Source of the DNA: Prorocentrum cordatum
Lineage: Eukaryota > Sar > Dinophyceae > Prorocentrales > Prorocentraceae
DNA: 64,000 bases
Direction of reading: 5' to 3'
NCBI GenBank assembly: GCA_963575745.1
Contig: CAUYUJ010003625.1
Location: 1-64,000, forward strand
Made by a program: the position numbers and the translations under genes. Below, piece by piece: positions 23,988 through 34,446 of this stretch (positions are counted from its first letter, which is position 1; each line of letters begins with the position of its first letter). The notes beneath the pieces are model-generated. The model saw nothing but the letters and a program-made list of their open reading frames with translations, was not told the origin of the DNA and did not search any database.

Positions 23988-24165
23988 ATAGGGTGCTCCG
24001 CCGAAGGCCCCAGTGGCAGGGTCCGCATGCAGTTCCACCTCCATGTCGGCGCACCCCTCACACGGTTCGTGGCCCCATAGGTTGCTCCGCCGAAAGCCCG
24101 TGGCAGGGTCCGCATGCAGTTCCACCCCCCCATGTCGGCGCACCCCTCACACGTTTCGTGGCCGG
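23988..24165 (+). repeat. ~89 bp satellite array, cassette I (part 2)
   Basis: Resumes the array interrupted at 14570: about two more units with GGCCCCAGTGGCAGGGTCCG and CCCCTCACACG, ending near GTTTCGTGGCC at 24164. Confidence 0.92.
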
Positions 24166-24489
24166 CGCTGTGTGAATGGGAATGGGCCAGTTCTAAGCAT
24201 TCCCAAACGGCGACGGCGCGAATCGTGACGTGATCGGCACCCTCCCCCTCCCACCCCCGGGTCACGCTCATGCTCACGAGGGAATAAAAACGCTCTCTGG
24301 GGGCAGTCATAAAAAAAGTCAGGGGCCTCCTTGGAAGCCATCCCGCCTCTCAAGAAACCCTCCTAGAGGCCCCCCACCCCTTCCGAGGAGCACCTGACCG
24401 TCTGGCAAAAACAATTAGCCTGGCGAAGGACCCAACCATATGCAGTTGTGAGTACCCTCGTTGTATGCACCGCATTCGGAGGAGCTTCT
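24166..24489. other. No gene seen; spacer between opposed satellite arrays
   Basis: About 320 bp of unique sequence between array I (plus orientation) and array II (minus orientation). I see no open frame of note and no repeat. Confidence 0.5.
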
Positions 24490-25560
24490 TATAGGGCCAC
24501 GAAACGTGTGAGGGGTGTGCCAAAATTGTCCGGTGGGCGCATGCGAAAGCAGCCACTTGGGCCGTCGGTGGAATTACCTATGGGGCCACGAAACGCGTGA
24601 GAGGTGTGCCGAGATAGGTGAGGTGGGCGCATGCGAACGCAGCCACTGGGGCCGTGCCGAAATGGGTGCGGCGGGCGCATGCGAACGCAGCCACTGGCGC
24701 CTTCGGTGGAGCTCCTTCCCTATGTGGCCACGAAACGTGTGAGGGGTGTGACGAAATGGGTGTGGGTGACGCATGCGGGCGGTGGCACTGGGGCCCTCGG
24801 TGGAACTCCCCATGGGGCCGCCAAACGCGTGATGGGTGTGCTGGAATGGGCGTGGGTGACGCATGCGGGCGGTGGCACTGGGCCCTTCGTTGGAGCTCCC
24901 TGTGGGGCCACGAAACGTGTGAAAGGTGTGCCGAAATGGGTGCGGTGGGCGCATGCGGGCGGTGGCACTGGGGCCTCCGGCGGAGCTCCCTATGGGGCCA
25001 CGAAACGTGTGAGGGGTGTGACGAAATGGGTGTGGGTGACGCATGCGGGCGGTGGTAATGTGGCCTTCGGTAAAGCTCCCAGTGGGCCACGAAACGTGTG
25101 AGGGGTGTGCAGAAACGTGCGTGGGTGACGCATGCGGGCGGTGGCACTGGGGCCTTCGTTGGAACTTCCTATGGGGTCACGAAACGTGTGAGGGGTGTGC
25201 CGAAATGGGTGTGGTGGGCGCATGCGGGCGGTGGCACTGGGGCCTTCGGTGGAGCTCCCTATGGGGCCACGAAACGTCTAAGGGGTGTGACGACATGGGT
25301 GTGGGTAACGCATGCGGGCGGTGGCGCTGTGACGCATGCGGGCGGTGGCACTAGGGCCTTCAGCGGAGCTCCCTATGGGGCCACGAAGCGTGTGAAGGGT
25401 GCGCCGAAATGGGTGTGGGTAACGCATGCGGGCGGCGGCACTCCGGCCTTCGGCGGGCCACGAAACGTGCGAGGGGTGTGCCGAACTGGGTGTGGGCATG
25501 CGGGCGGTGGCACTGGGGCCTTCGGTGGAGCTCCCTATGGGGCCACGAAACGGTGTACTG
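24490..25560 (-). repeat. ~90 bp satellite array, cassette II
   Basis: About twelve units of the same satellite as cassette I, inverted. The marker GGTGGCACTGGGGCC or its variants occurs at 24781, 24871, 24961, 25051, 25140 and 25230 with 89-90 bp spacing, and each unit has GGGGCCACGAAACGTGTGAG. Near 25320-25350 a short internal duplication breaks the phase. Confidence 0.92.
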
Positions 25561-25564
25561 GGTG

Positions 25565-25684
25565 GGTGCAGCGCAAGGAGGAGGGAGGGAGGAGGAGGAG
25601 GAGGAAAGAAGGAAGGAGGGAGGAGGAGAACGCGGGGACCGTCTCTGTAAAACGGGGACTCAACACCACAGGATGGTTGGGAGA
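25565..25684 (-). repeat. Purine tract and head box of cassette II
   Basis: 25573-25630 is GGAGGAGGG-rich. 25629-25684, read on the minus strand, matches the cassette I head box (ACCATCCTGTGGTGTTG, CCCCGTTTT, AGAGAC, CCCCGCGT). Confidence 0.75.
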
Positions 25685-26884
25685 AAAATTCGCCTGGGCT
25701 AGAAGGCGGGGATGGCAAAGGGGGCGCTAGCGAATCATCTGCGTGCGTGGATGGATGCCTGGGGTGGGCGAGAGCGTGGCACGCCCGGCATGGGTACAGG
25801 GTACGATGCCCAACAGCAAAGGTTATCCAAAACCGACAGCGGCTGCCGTTGGGCAGGCGACTCCCTGTCTCGGCCGGACAACGCCCGCGGCGGCGCCGAC
25901 AGCGAGCCCTGCTCAAAATGGACAAGGACTGCTGTTAGTATTCGTCCCTATTCTATTTTGCAAGGAGCCAGGGGGACTACGCTGGATGTGCCCCGAGAAA
26001 AAATCGGCAAGAGGGGGGGCGAGGGCAAATCCGCTCAAACTCTGTCCCTGGGCCCCTCCTGGGGTCGAAACTGACAAATAGTTCGAGCCGCGCCCAGCCG
26101 TAGTGACGAGGGGTGCCCTTTCTCCCCCATGTCGGATATCATAATATGCTGGTCACAGATTTTACTTCAAATCTCGAAATCAGCCGCGACAGATTTGCTT
26201 CAAAATCGGTTCCGACCGATCGGTCGCGACCGATTGGGAGTGCCGATGGGTCGCTTCCGATCGCGACCAAAAGAGTACCGTATCCAATGATCTGGGCTCT
26301 GCTGGCCGGCTCAGACCCCGCATGAACATCGTTTCACCGATCCCTATCACGACTAGCGTGCCCTTGGCCCCACTGGCCGATTTACCCCCCTGAGAGGGAA
26401 TACAGGCTGCTCCCTCCGAGCTTCGGAAGGCATATCCCCAACTGGGGTGGTGGGATGGTGGGGATCGCGATGGGGATGGAGATGGGGATCAATCAAACAA
26501 TACTGACCTCAGCCCCCCGGCCGGCTCCGACCCCCCGTTTCGACCGCACCGAAGCGCGAGCCCTGGGAGCCTCCTCGGCCCCCGCGTCTGGCCACCGGCA
26601 GTTGAGCATGCGCGGGATCGGCGGCCAGCGGCCGAACGGCGAGCACTTCAGAAGCGCCCCTCGCCACCGACGAAGCGCCCGCACGCTCGTCCTCGAGCGC
26701 CTTCCGGCAGGGCAAACCTCTGGCAGTGTTGCTGCCACCCTTGCGGCAGAGGACGCCAAACGGGAGGGGTCACGATGGCGAACCACGATGGGGGCAACGA
26801 TGGGCCACCGACCTCGGGGCCCTGGCATGGGGGGCAGCGCTGGGGGGCGCAGATGGGCCACCGATCTGGCACCCGAGCTGCAAT
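25685..26884. other. No gene seen
   Basis: Anonymous DNA. About 26195-26260 has clustered short palindromic pieces (GACCGATCGGTC at 26215 and related CGACCGATTGGG). About 26440-26490 is a GGGGAT-type short repeat. No coding motif was recognised. Confidence 0.4.
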
Positions 26885-26885
26885 C

Positions 26886-26930
<45 letters not shown>

Positions 26931-27226
26931 TACATACATACATACATACATACATACATACATACATACATACATACATACATACGTACGTACGTACGTA
27001 CGTACGTACGTACATACATACATACATACATACATACATACATACATACATACATACATAAACAAATACATACATACATACATACATACATGCATGCATA
27101 CATACATACATGCATACATGCATACATACATGCATACATACAAACATGCATACATACATATATGCATACATACATACATGAGTGCATGCATGCATGCATA
27201 CATGCATGCACATATATATATATACA
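26885..27226. repeat. Composite TA / CATA / CGTA / CATG tetranucleotide array
   Basis: In order: (TA)n 26887-26928, (CATA)n to about 26983, (CGTA)n to about 27011, (CATA)n to about 27100, mixed CATA/CATG to about 27206, (TA)n. It resembles the array at 52820-53050. Tyr-Ile-His-Thr and Met-Tyr-Val-Cys frames across it are not genes. Confidence 0.92.
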
Positions 27227-28109
27227 CACCCACATCCTGGGTTCTTTTTGGGACGTGAGGAGGGTCTGAATTGTGGTCTGTTGTGCAAGAGTAGACCGCG
27301 GGCCAAACTTGGAGACAAAAAGAACTGTGTGATTCCAATGTTTTTCCAATTCCTCGGCGCTGTTTGGCGCTGGTTTTTGCTTGTGCCTCGCGGGTTTTGT
27401 TAGCCAGGCCCCTCGGGGGTGCGGGATCTTCCGGAACCCTTGGGGGTTCTGGCCTCCTGGAGGCCTGGAGAGCCGTCGGAAGGGTGTCTCGGGCTGCGCG
27501 GAAGTGTGTTGGGCCGGTCATGGGCTGTCCCTCGGCGTCTTGGGTTCTCCCCCCAGGAAGCCGGGAGGCGCGTTACCGGCCAGATGTCAGGGGATGTGTA
27601 GGACCACCGAGTAAGAGTCCCACTTTGACAAAAAATTGAGTTCCCAAAATTCCGCTTTTTATCTCCAAATCCTCGATCTTCGAGGGTTGGAAGCGAAAAA
27701 AACGTGAGAAGGCGAAACACATCAGAAAAACAATTAGAAATCAACGATGTTACCATCTTTGGGCTCAGTGAGACGCCTGTCTGCGATGCTTGCCATAGGC
27801 TCATCCCTGATCGCGGCGTGGTTGTGGATGTCGCACGTGATGCGTCGTTCCACATTGGACCAGGCTGGTCCGTCACCGTCGGCTGTCTGAAATCGACAAG
27901 TGTTTTTGTCCGTACGAGTCCAGGTACGAAGAGCCGAGTCGTGTCGGACTTTGCGTGCCCGGATTACATCTTTGGCGAACTCTCGTTATGCTTTTCTTTC
28001 CTTCTTGGACATAGTATTCCAAAACTCGGGCAGAACGAAATCTGGTCGGGCAGTAGCCTGGACGCGAGTATCCGGACCGAGGACGTTGATCTTGCCGTCG
28101 GAAGTAATC
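27227..28109. other. No intact gene seen; possible 3' decay of the minus-strand copia element
   Basis: Lies downstream (minus strand) of the integrase fragment. An RT or RNase H block is not visible. Minus-strand frames such as the one at 27986-28192 have even composition but carry no motif I recognise. Confidence 0.35.
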
Positions 28110-28257
28110 TCAGAACGTTTGTAGAAGCGTACAGTACCCGTCCAGGGCTCGTTGAGATGGCGGTGGTCGTTGGTGGAACCGCCCCACATCACGGAAGTAT
28201 TTCTCTCCTTCGAAGCTCGAAGTGGTCTCGAAGCTACGAATGACGTCCATTTTGTCC

Positions 28258-29858
28258 TCAGGGACAGGGATCCCGATAACGTCGTCGGTGGGGCGAGAGG
28301 GTTGGGTCCGTGGTGTGCGGATGTGGCGTAAGATCGCCTCGCTGCGCTGCTCCCAGTAGTCGGGCTCGGGGGCCAGAGCCGATGTCTCGGTCGCCTCTGG
28401 GGGCGGCCCCCCGGAGCCAGGAGCCTCGGGGTGGTCTCGCGCGGCAGGAATCGAGACGCTGGGGTCGCCCAATTCTGTTGGGTACAGGAGAGGTGGATCG
28501 TCCTGAGTTGTGACGCCCAATGGACGAGGAGGTCTGCAGCGAGATCAGCTCGCGTTCCTCGGGGCTGCGGCGCCGCAGGAGGCCTTCTCGAACAGGAAAG
28601 ATAGGTCTCCCATCAGGAACCACAATGTTTTTGACGCGATGGGCGTGGCAGTGTTCCCCGTCAGGGTTTTTAGCGTAGGTTGCTGCGTCGATGGCGAGGT
28701 AGTCGCCGGACCAGCGTCCGCCAGAGTGTAGATGATAACCCATGAACAGGCCCTCTCGAGTAGTCTCGTCAAACTTCACCGCGGGCCTGTTGAGGTCTGG
28801 GTTGAAGCATTTCCAAAAGATACGAGCACCAAAAGGAACCAAAGGTCATTTCAAGGACTCGCCGAAGTGAACTTGTCGCCGCATGCATCCAATGTCGCAG
28901 CAACTTCATGGCACGGTCGTGCGGTGAGGTTGCGGCCACAGCACCATGCTTGCGTAGCCTCTTCCCACCACTCGCGGCCAAGTCCAGAGTTGTGAAGCAC
29001 AGCCCGTGTACCCTGCATGACAGGCTCGACCTCGCGCTCGGCCACGCCGTTGGTTTGTGGTCGATGTGGTGCACTGGTATCATGACGCCATCCCAACTGT
29101 CGGCATGCCTCCTGCAGTTCCCCAGGATGAGCTGTGTAAATGCGTCTGACCTCGTCACTGGGTGCAAGAAATTCCAGGGACGATGCCTCGGTGGTCTCGG
29201 CGTCTTTGTGTTGAGCAGGATATGCCGTGATAGTGCCCGTGAATGTGTCCAGCGCAACGAGAGCGCACTTGTCGCCGCGCTTGTCGGCAGCGTCGTCCGC
29301 GGCAAATGCGACGTGGTCGGCAGTCAGAGCCTCGCCAAAACGCTGTGGCACAAAGGCTTCGTATTGAACGTCGTCGGCGGCAGGGTCACGAAGGGGGTTC
29401 GAGCGGCGACGTCGTTGACAAGGTGTATTGTGAACCAGAATCCGCGCACAAATTTCACAATCGGGATGCTTCGGAGCATGGGCGATGTAGTGCGTCGGGC
29501 CGATGGGAGGACGCGGTCGGCCTGGCACTGCGCGTTCGACCACAGACTCCGCTGTCGAAATCTGCTTGTAATCACACGCGTCGGTCTGCAACGTCGGCGC
29601 TGGTGTAGCCGCCGGCGCTGCCGCCAACGCTGTCGGCGCGGCCACCGGCGCAAGTGGGTCCTCCAGCGTAATGGACGCCAATAGCGACGAAAAACATCGT
29701 GATGCTGGAGTAGACATGTGCAAGTCGGGAGGCAGGATATTCTGCAGGTTGCGCGCATCGAGCTCAGGGATGCATTTGTTGACGTATACTCTATGCCATT
29801 GACCACGGGGAACTTGTAGTAACCGAGAGTAGAACCCAAAACTGTCTGAAACTATCAT
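28258..29858 (-). pseudogene. Copia integrase fragment, frameshifted
   Basis: One frame (29858-28851) carries the zinc-binding start (HPDCEICARI), the first catalytic Asp (EALTADHVAF), the region of the second Asp and the Glu (NGVAER). The second Asp position reads TAHPGEL, with Ala encoded at 29130-29132, so the catalytic triad is incomplete. A stop ends the frame, and the C-terminal part continues in another frame (28842-28258): VPFGARIFWKC and GLFMGYHLHSGGRWSGDY, the block that follows the core in copia integrases. Dead by both frameshift and active-site change. Confidence 0.6.
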
Positions 29859-29900
29859 CCTGATCCAATTGTCCCACTGAGAGTACCGAAGGGCAATCCG

Positions 29901-30312
29901 TCATATACAGAGCCGAACTGGATAGTCCGATCTGTGGAAATTGGAGCTGGATATGCTCGTTGACGACACGATCGCCGTTGGCAATCTCGAGGAGGTGCTA
30001 GCACCCTTGCCGTGCTCGGAAAGTCTCGTGAGGTAAGAGGCCAGACTTGTCCTGTAAATTATAGGCCGAGCCACTGTCCAAAATCCATGTGCGTGAAAAC
30101 GCCACCGTGGACCGTAGGGGCGCCGGTGCGGGTGCGACTGCCGACGCGGAGGCTGTCGTGATCGTCGTGGCAGCCTCGCTATACAACCGCCGGGCGTCCT
30201 TCTGCCCGGCACGAAGCGCACGCGCACTAGCCTGTAACCGCCAGTCTGGGAGGAAATCAGAAACATCGACATTGTCGCCCCTGCAGTATGATGATTCCGT
30301 CCATCTATACAT
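29901..30312 (-). pseudogene. Copia protease fragment
   Basis: WILDSGSAYNLQDKSGLL near 30108-30055 matches the DSG active site and following block of copia aspartic proteases. After about 30010 the continuation lies in another frame. It follows an Ala/Pro-rich linker. The upstream Gag and downstream integrase are in the same orientation. Confidence 0.55.
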
Positions 30313-30754
30313 TTTGTGTTCTACCGTGTATGTAGTAATGTGAACGGTCTAACTCAAATTTGATATGTCTCATCGCAGGGTCAGACAGGATGAGAGTTCG
30401 TTCGCGTGAGACCGCAGCGCGGTCACGTCGTCGGTCGCAGCGGCCTGGAGCTGGTGACCGTACACGATCACGTGTAGACGGTGAGCGGCTGTTGCATAGT
30501 GATGATGACTGGATGTTCGATCTGTCACTCCTGGTAGGAGAACGGCCGCGGGACGAGTCCCGGTGGGATGTCCTAAGCGGAGAACGTGAACGTTGTGGAG
30601 GACGTGGTGACCATCTGCTACGCGATGGAGATCGCGAGTCGCGTCGCCCCCCGCGTCGTGGAAATGGTGATCCTCGTTGTGACCGACGTGTGCCCCCCGG
30701 ACTTCGGGGGCGCTGTCGGTCTGTGTAAGGCGATTGTCTCCTGCCCCCCGCATG

Positions 30755-31115
30755 TCATGGGGACCGCGTCCTGTTGCGGCTGTCTGTGCTGCGTCGCCGA
30801 ACAAGGCTCTGGTCAGGAGTCTGGGTGTCGGGGTTGATGTGGGCGCTGCGGCAGCGGTCGCCGCGCTGGCAGGTTTGCCTCGGGTCTGCGTGGAAGGCGC
30901 ATGCTGGTATGTGGTGGGTATGCGCAACGCTCTTTCCTGAGACAGGATCCTGTCTTGGCGAAAACAAAGCAAAAAATCTGTCGTGGTCTGTCTTTCGTCG
31001 CTGGTCCGGTGGAACGACCAGTAGAAGATCGTCTGTCGCGGTAGTCGCGGGAGGGGGGCGGAGGAGGTCGCGCGGAGCACGTTGGACCTTTTTGCCTATT
31101 TCCCCATTCTTGCAT
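30755..31115 (-). pseudogene. Gag region with two CCCH zinc fingers, frameshifted between them
   Basis: The first finger, CFVFAKTGSCLRKERCAYPPH, is C-x8-C-x5-C-x4-H (about 30970-30905). The second, in another frame, is CAFHADPRQTCQRGDRCRSAH, C-x9-C-x5-C-x3-H (about 30900-30838). Tandem CCCH fingers usually bind RNA. Here they occupy the place of the CCHC knuckle of ordinary Gag. The frameshift between them shows decay. Confidence 0.6.
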
Positions 31116-31214
31116 TTGCCCGATTTGAACGCCGCGCAGATCAGAAGGTCGTGTCAGCCGGACTCGTTCTTGAGGATGTGCTGGTTGCGCTCAAGTCGGT
31201 TGAGTTCGAGGTCG

Positions 31215-31662
31215 TCAGAAACTGGTCGTCAAAGCCACTCGCGCGTGTTGTTGGGACTGTTTGGGGTCATGTTGTTGTATTCGCGCATGTCCGGTGTCAT
31301 CAGATAGTCGTCGTATCGGCGCGCGGAATAGTGACTCCAATATTATCGTGTCGGGTGGTTCGCGGCAGTCCAATAGCAGATTGTCCCAGTCTACGATGAA
31401 CCGTTGGAGGTCGTCGTCCCGCATGCGCAGTAGTTGCAGGCGCTCGAAGTCGTGCGGGGTGTCGCCCACTGCTGTGACTTTGTAGGACTGCAGTATCGTC
31501 CGGTAGACTGGTCTGCCTTTGAGCACGCGACCGGCCTTGTGCTCCTGAACCGCAAGGTTCTTTACGAGACCTATGTTGCTTCACATCAGCAATTTGGCCC
31601 CTGCTGACTTTTTTCAAAATAATATATTGGGATGAAACGCTGCCGCTGGATATATCGAGCAC
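31215..31662 (-). pseudogene. Gag core fragment of the decayed copia element
   Basis: YRTILQSYKV, then DFERLQLLRMRDDDLQRFI and SLFRAPIRRL, is a helix-rich pattern like the capsid part of copia Gag. It lies immediately upstream of the CCCH fingers on the same strand. The start is lost; sequence upstream (above 31670) is repetitive. Confidence 0.45.
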
Positions 31663-31869
31663 AGTTGATCACAACACAAACGCTCCTGCGATCCCCGCCA
31701 AAATGGCAAGACATGGTAAGCTCAGATCCGCATGGCTACATTGCAACCGAACCGCTTGACCACCATCTCGACCGAACTGGCGGAATTCGACCACGCGTCC
31801 GACAAAATACGTTCGACGAGGGATGCTTTGCACAATGCCCCGGCCACGGGCAGCGCTACGAGGGAAAGC

Positions 31870-32120
31870 GGGCCCTTCGATGTGTCACTTTCAGCGCCCG
31901 TGAAAGTGACACCTCCCATGGCCCACTTAAAGAGCACCAGAAAGGCTCCAAGAAGGCCCCGAGAAGGCCCCAGGGCGGCACCAAGAGGGCTCCCAGAGGG
32001 ACCCAAGAGAGGCCCCAAGAAGGGCCCAAGAGGGCCCTCCGCGGTGTCACTTTCAACGCCCGTGAAAATGACACCTCCCAGGGCCCACTTAGGGCCTCAG
32101 AAAAGCTCTAAGAAGGCCCC
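31870..32120. repeat. Duplicated unit with a 12 bp-stem hairpin
   Basis: Two copies about 162 bp apart, each with a hairpin: GTGTCACTTTCA-GCGCCCG-TGAAAGTGACAC at 31882-31912 (perfect) and the same with one stem mismatch at 32044-32074. Both are followed by CTCCCAxGGCCCACTTA. Between them lies CCCCAAGAG-type repeat. Confidence 0.88.
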
Positions 32121-32139
32121 GAAAGGGCCATAGAGAGCC

Positions 32140-32560
32140 GCCCTGGGTTCAACTCCGCGTGGCGGAGTTGGAAGCGATAACTTCAATACCCTACTGGAGG
32201 CCTCTTAGGGGCCCTAAGACGGCACTGAAGAACCCCATCGGGGCTTTTTCAAAGGCAGAGGAGGGCGCAAAAAGGGGCCTCAGTGAGCCCCTGGTCTAAC
32301 TCCACCTGGCGGAATTGGAAGCGATATCGCCCGGCGCCTTCATGGAGCCGCTCGGAGCTTCCAAGACGGCTCCAGAAGGCCCCAGGAGGGCCCCAAGAGG
32401 ATCGAACGACGATTCCTGGAAGTGCACCAGTGAGACCCTTGTTGACCTCCGCCTGGCGGAGTTGGAAGCGACAATTTCCAGTGCCCTCTTGGGGCCTCTG
32501 GGGGGCCCCTCAGAAAGCTTTGGGGAGCACAGTGAAGGCCTTCGCAGGGCCGCGTGAGAG
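32140..32560. repeat. Three ~149 bp repeats with CTCCGC-GCGGAG hairpins
   Basis: CTCCxCxTGGCGGAxTTGGAAGCGA occurs near 32153, 32301 and 32450. The first has a perfect 6 bp stem around GTG. Copies are separated by CCCCxxGGGGGCC-type text. The plus-strand open frame from 32283 to 33218 runs across these repeats and an AC-rich repeat and has no gene-like features. Confidence 0.8.
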
Positions 32561-32704
32561 CCGTACCAGGGCCGCATGTGTGCGCGGATGGGGGCGACGA
32601 GTGCTGACGCTGACGAATATGAGAATGATGAGGGCGATCAAGGCTGGCCCGAAACAAATCCTGGCGCCATTGCAGGCCGCCGATTATCGGCCACGCCGCC
32701 AGGA

Positions 32705-32915
32705 CGACGCCAAGCAACAAAACGACACCAACCAACAAACCGACACCAACCAACAAACCAACAAATCGACACCGGCCAACAAAAGGACACCAAGCAACAA
32801 AACGACACCAAACAACAAAACGACACCAACCAACGAAACGACACCAACCAACAAAACGGCACGAATAAACAAAACGGCACTGACCAACCAAACGACAAAT
32901 CACTTCACGACACCA
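32705..32915. repeat. AACAAAACGACACCAACC-type tandem repeat
   Basis: About twelve imperfect units of 16-18 bp, A/C-rich on the plus strand. It encodes Thr/Asn/Gln strings only as a by-product. Confidence 0.85.
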
Positions 32916-33162
32916 ATGAACAACGCGAAATCCACCGACCGCCAACCAAGCATAAAATCAACCGACACAACGAAACCAACCCATAGAGCCAGACCAACCA
33001 CTGGATTCGTGAGTCGGGGTAGTCATGGAAGTGAGCCGCTGCAGCCCGCGGAAGCCATTAACAGTGACCAGAGCACCGCAATGCAGCAACGTCCCCGGGC
33101 GGCGGCGGGAGTCTTGGATCTCCCGCGGGACTGGAGCGTAGCGAGTTCGTCCTGGGTCCGGT

Positions 33163-33218
33163 TTAGTGAAGTGAAGAATTTCGGGGTGCTTGCATGGCAA
33201 AAACCTTCACTTCACTAA
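33163..33218. repeat. 14 bp perfect inverted repeat
   Basis: TTAGTGAAGTGAAG at 33163-33176 is the exact reverse complement of 33205-33218, with a 28 nt loop. No target duplication was confirmed. Confidence 0.85.
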
Positions 33219-33384
33219 TCTGGGGCCCCTGGAGCCCCAGGGCGTTTCAGGTCCCCTCGCTGTCTGGGTAGTCCAGGGGGCGCAGTGGCGGCTTACCAGA
33301 GGCCCTGTTCCCTAGCCTCACTTGCTTTCACCCGTGGTGCTCGACGGCCGTCTCGGAGCTGTCTTGTGGCGGTCTGGGGCAATC

Positions 33385-33690
33385 CCGAAGCCTCTTGGAG
33401 CCATCCCAAAGCCCCAAGGCGCCACCAATGGGGGCCCCAAGAGAGCTCCCAGAGGGCCCCGAAAGGCCTACAACAGATTGCACGTTCGCGCGAATTCTTT
33501 GTACCACTTTGGGGGGTCCCTCTTGGGGCCCTCGGGGAACGTTCTTGGGGCCCTCCGAGGGCCCACTGGGGCCCCGGGAAGGCCCCAAGAACGCTCCCAG
33601 AGGGCCCCAAGAATGCTCCAAGAGGGCCCCAAGAGGACCCCCACAAGTGACAAAAACTATTTGCATGAGGGTGCAACTTACTCGGCGCCT
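33385..33690 (+). repeat. CCCAAGAGG-type repeat run
   Basis: Imperfect ~10-12 bp units GGCCCCAAGAG with two unique islands (about 33465-33510, with TTTGTACCACTTTGG, and 33640-33690). Confidence 0.85.
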
Positions 33691-33729
33691 CTTGGGGCGC
33701 TCTTGGAGCCGTGCTGGGCGCCACTCGTG

Positions 33730-34165
33730 GACGACATGGGCTGGGCGACGGCATGTGGACCCTGTCGCTTGGGCCATCGGGGGTGCTCCCCAATGGGGCC
33801 ACGAAGCTTGTGAGCGTATGACGGAATGGGCTGGGCGGCGGCCTGTGGGCCCTGCCTGTGGGGCCGTCGGTGTAGCTCCCCGTGGGGCCACGAAGCGTGT
33901 GAAACGTATGCCGAAATATGCTTGGCGGCGGCCTGGGAAACCTGCCGCTGGGACCTTTTTTGGGTGGAGCTGCCTATAGGGGCACGAAATGTTTGAGGGT
34001 GTCATCAATGTGGCCTGGGCGACGGCATGTGGACCTTGCCGCCGGGACCTCCGATGAGCTCCTCATGGGAGCACGAAGCGTCTGAGGGGCGTGCCGACAT
34101 GGGCTGGGCGGCGCACTAAGGACCCTGCCGATGGGGCCCTCGGTGGAGGACCTCACAAGGCCACG
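33730..34165 (-). repeat. ~88 bp satellite array, cassette III
   Basis: About five diverged units in the same orientation as cassette II, with GGGGCCACGAAGCGTGTGA and CCCTGCCxxTGGGGCC. More diverged than the arrays at 13.8 and 24.5 kb. Confidence 0.8.
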
Positions 34166-34204
34166 AGACTTGCGGGGGATGTGGCGAAGCAGAGACGCGG
34201 GGGA

Positions 34205-34446
34205 ACAAGGGGGATGTGTTGATGATGTTGATGAGGATGGTGGTGGTATTGATGATGGAGACGGCGAGAATGCTGATGATGCTGATGATGATGGTGATGG
34301 CGACGATGACGATGGACGATGACGACGGAAACACGCGGAGAGCAGGGGCAGATACGCGAAGAGGGAGGACGAGGGAGGGGGCCCGAAGGAATGACGCGGG
34401 GCGGTGTCTCTTCAAAACGAAGAACCAACACTGCAATATGGTAGGA
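34205..34446 (-). repeat. GAT microsatellite and head box of cassette III
   Basis: 34213-34325 is a degenerate GATGATGGTGATG array. 34391-34446, on the minus strand, matches the head box of cassettes I and II (CGTTTTGAAGAGACxxCGCCCCGCGT is shared with cassette I as two blocks). Confidence 0.7.

Larger units (their letters stand above)
28110..31662 (-). mobile_element. Decayed copia-like retroelement with CCCH-finger Gag
   Basis: In minus-strand order: Gag core (31662-31215), two CCCH zinc-finger motifs (about 30970-30830), aspartic protease (about 30110-30050), integrase (29858-28258). No RT, RNase H or LTR was found, and each part lies in a different frame. It is therefore an old, truncated copy. 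It differs from the 14.6-24 kb element in having CCCH fingers, a DSG protease and no methyltransferase-like insert. Confidence 0.65.

Noticed and set aside
24490-25560. CRISPR-like array
   Set aside because: Units are contiguous ~90 bp satellite copies without unique spacers, there are no cas genes, and the context is eukaryotic. The same applies to the 62 bp minisatellite.
26885-27269. Reading frames rich in Tyr-Ile-His-Thr or Cys-Met-Tyr-Val
   Set aside because: Products of the tetranucleotide array; same at 52.8-53.4 kb.
32283-33218. A 311-codon plus-strand frame
   Set aside because: It crosses two repeat families and an AC-rich tract, has no domain, and its Thr/Asn/Gln content follows the repeat.
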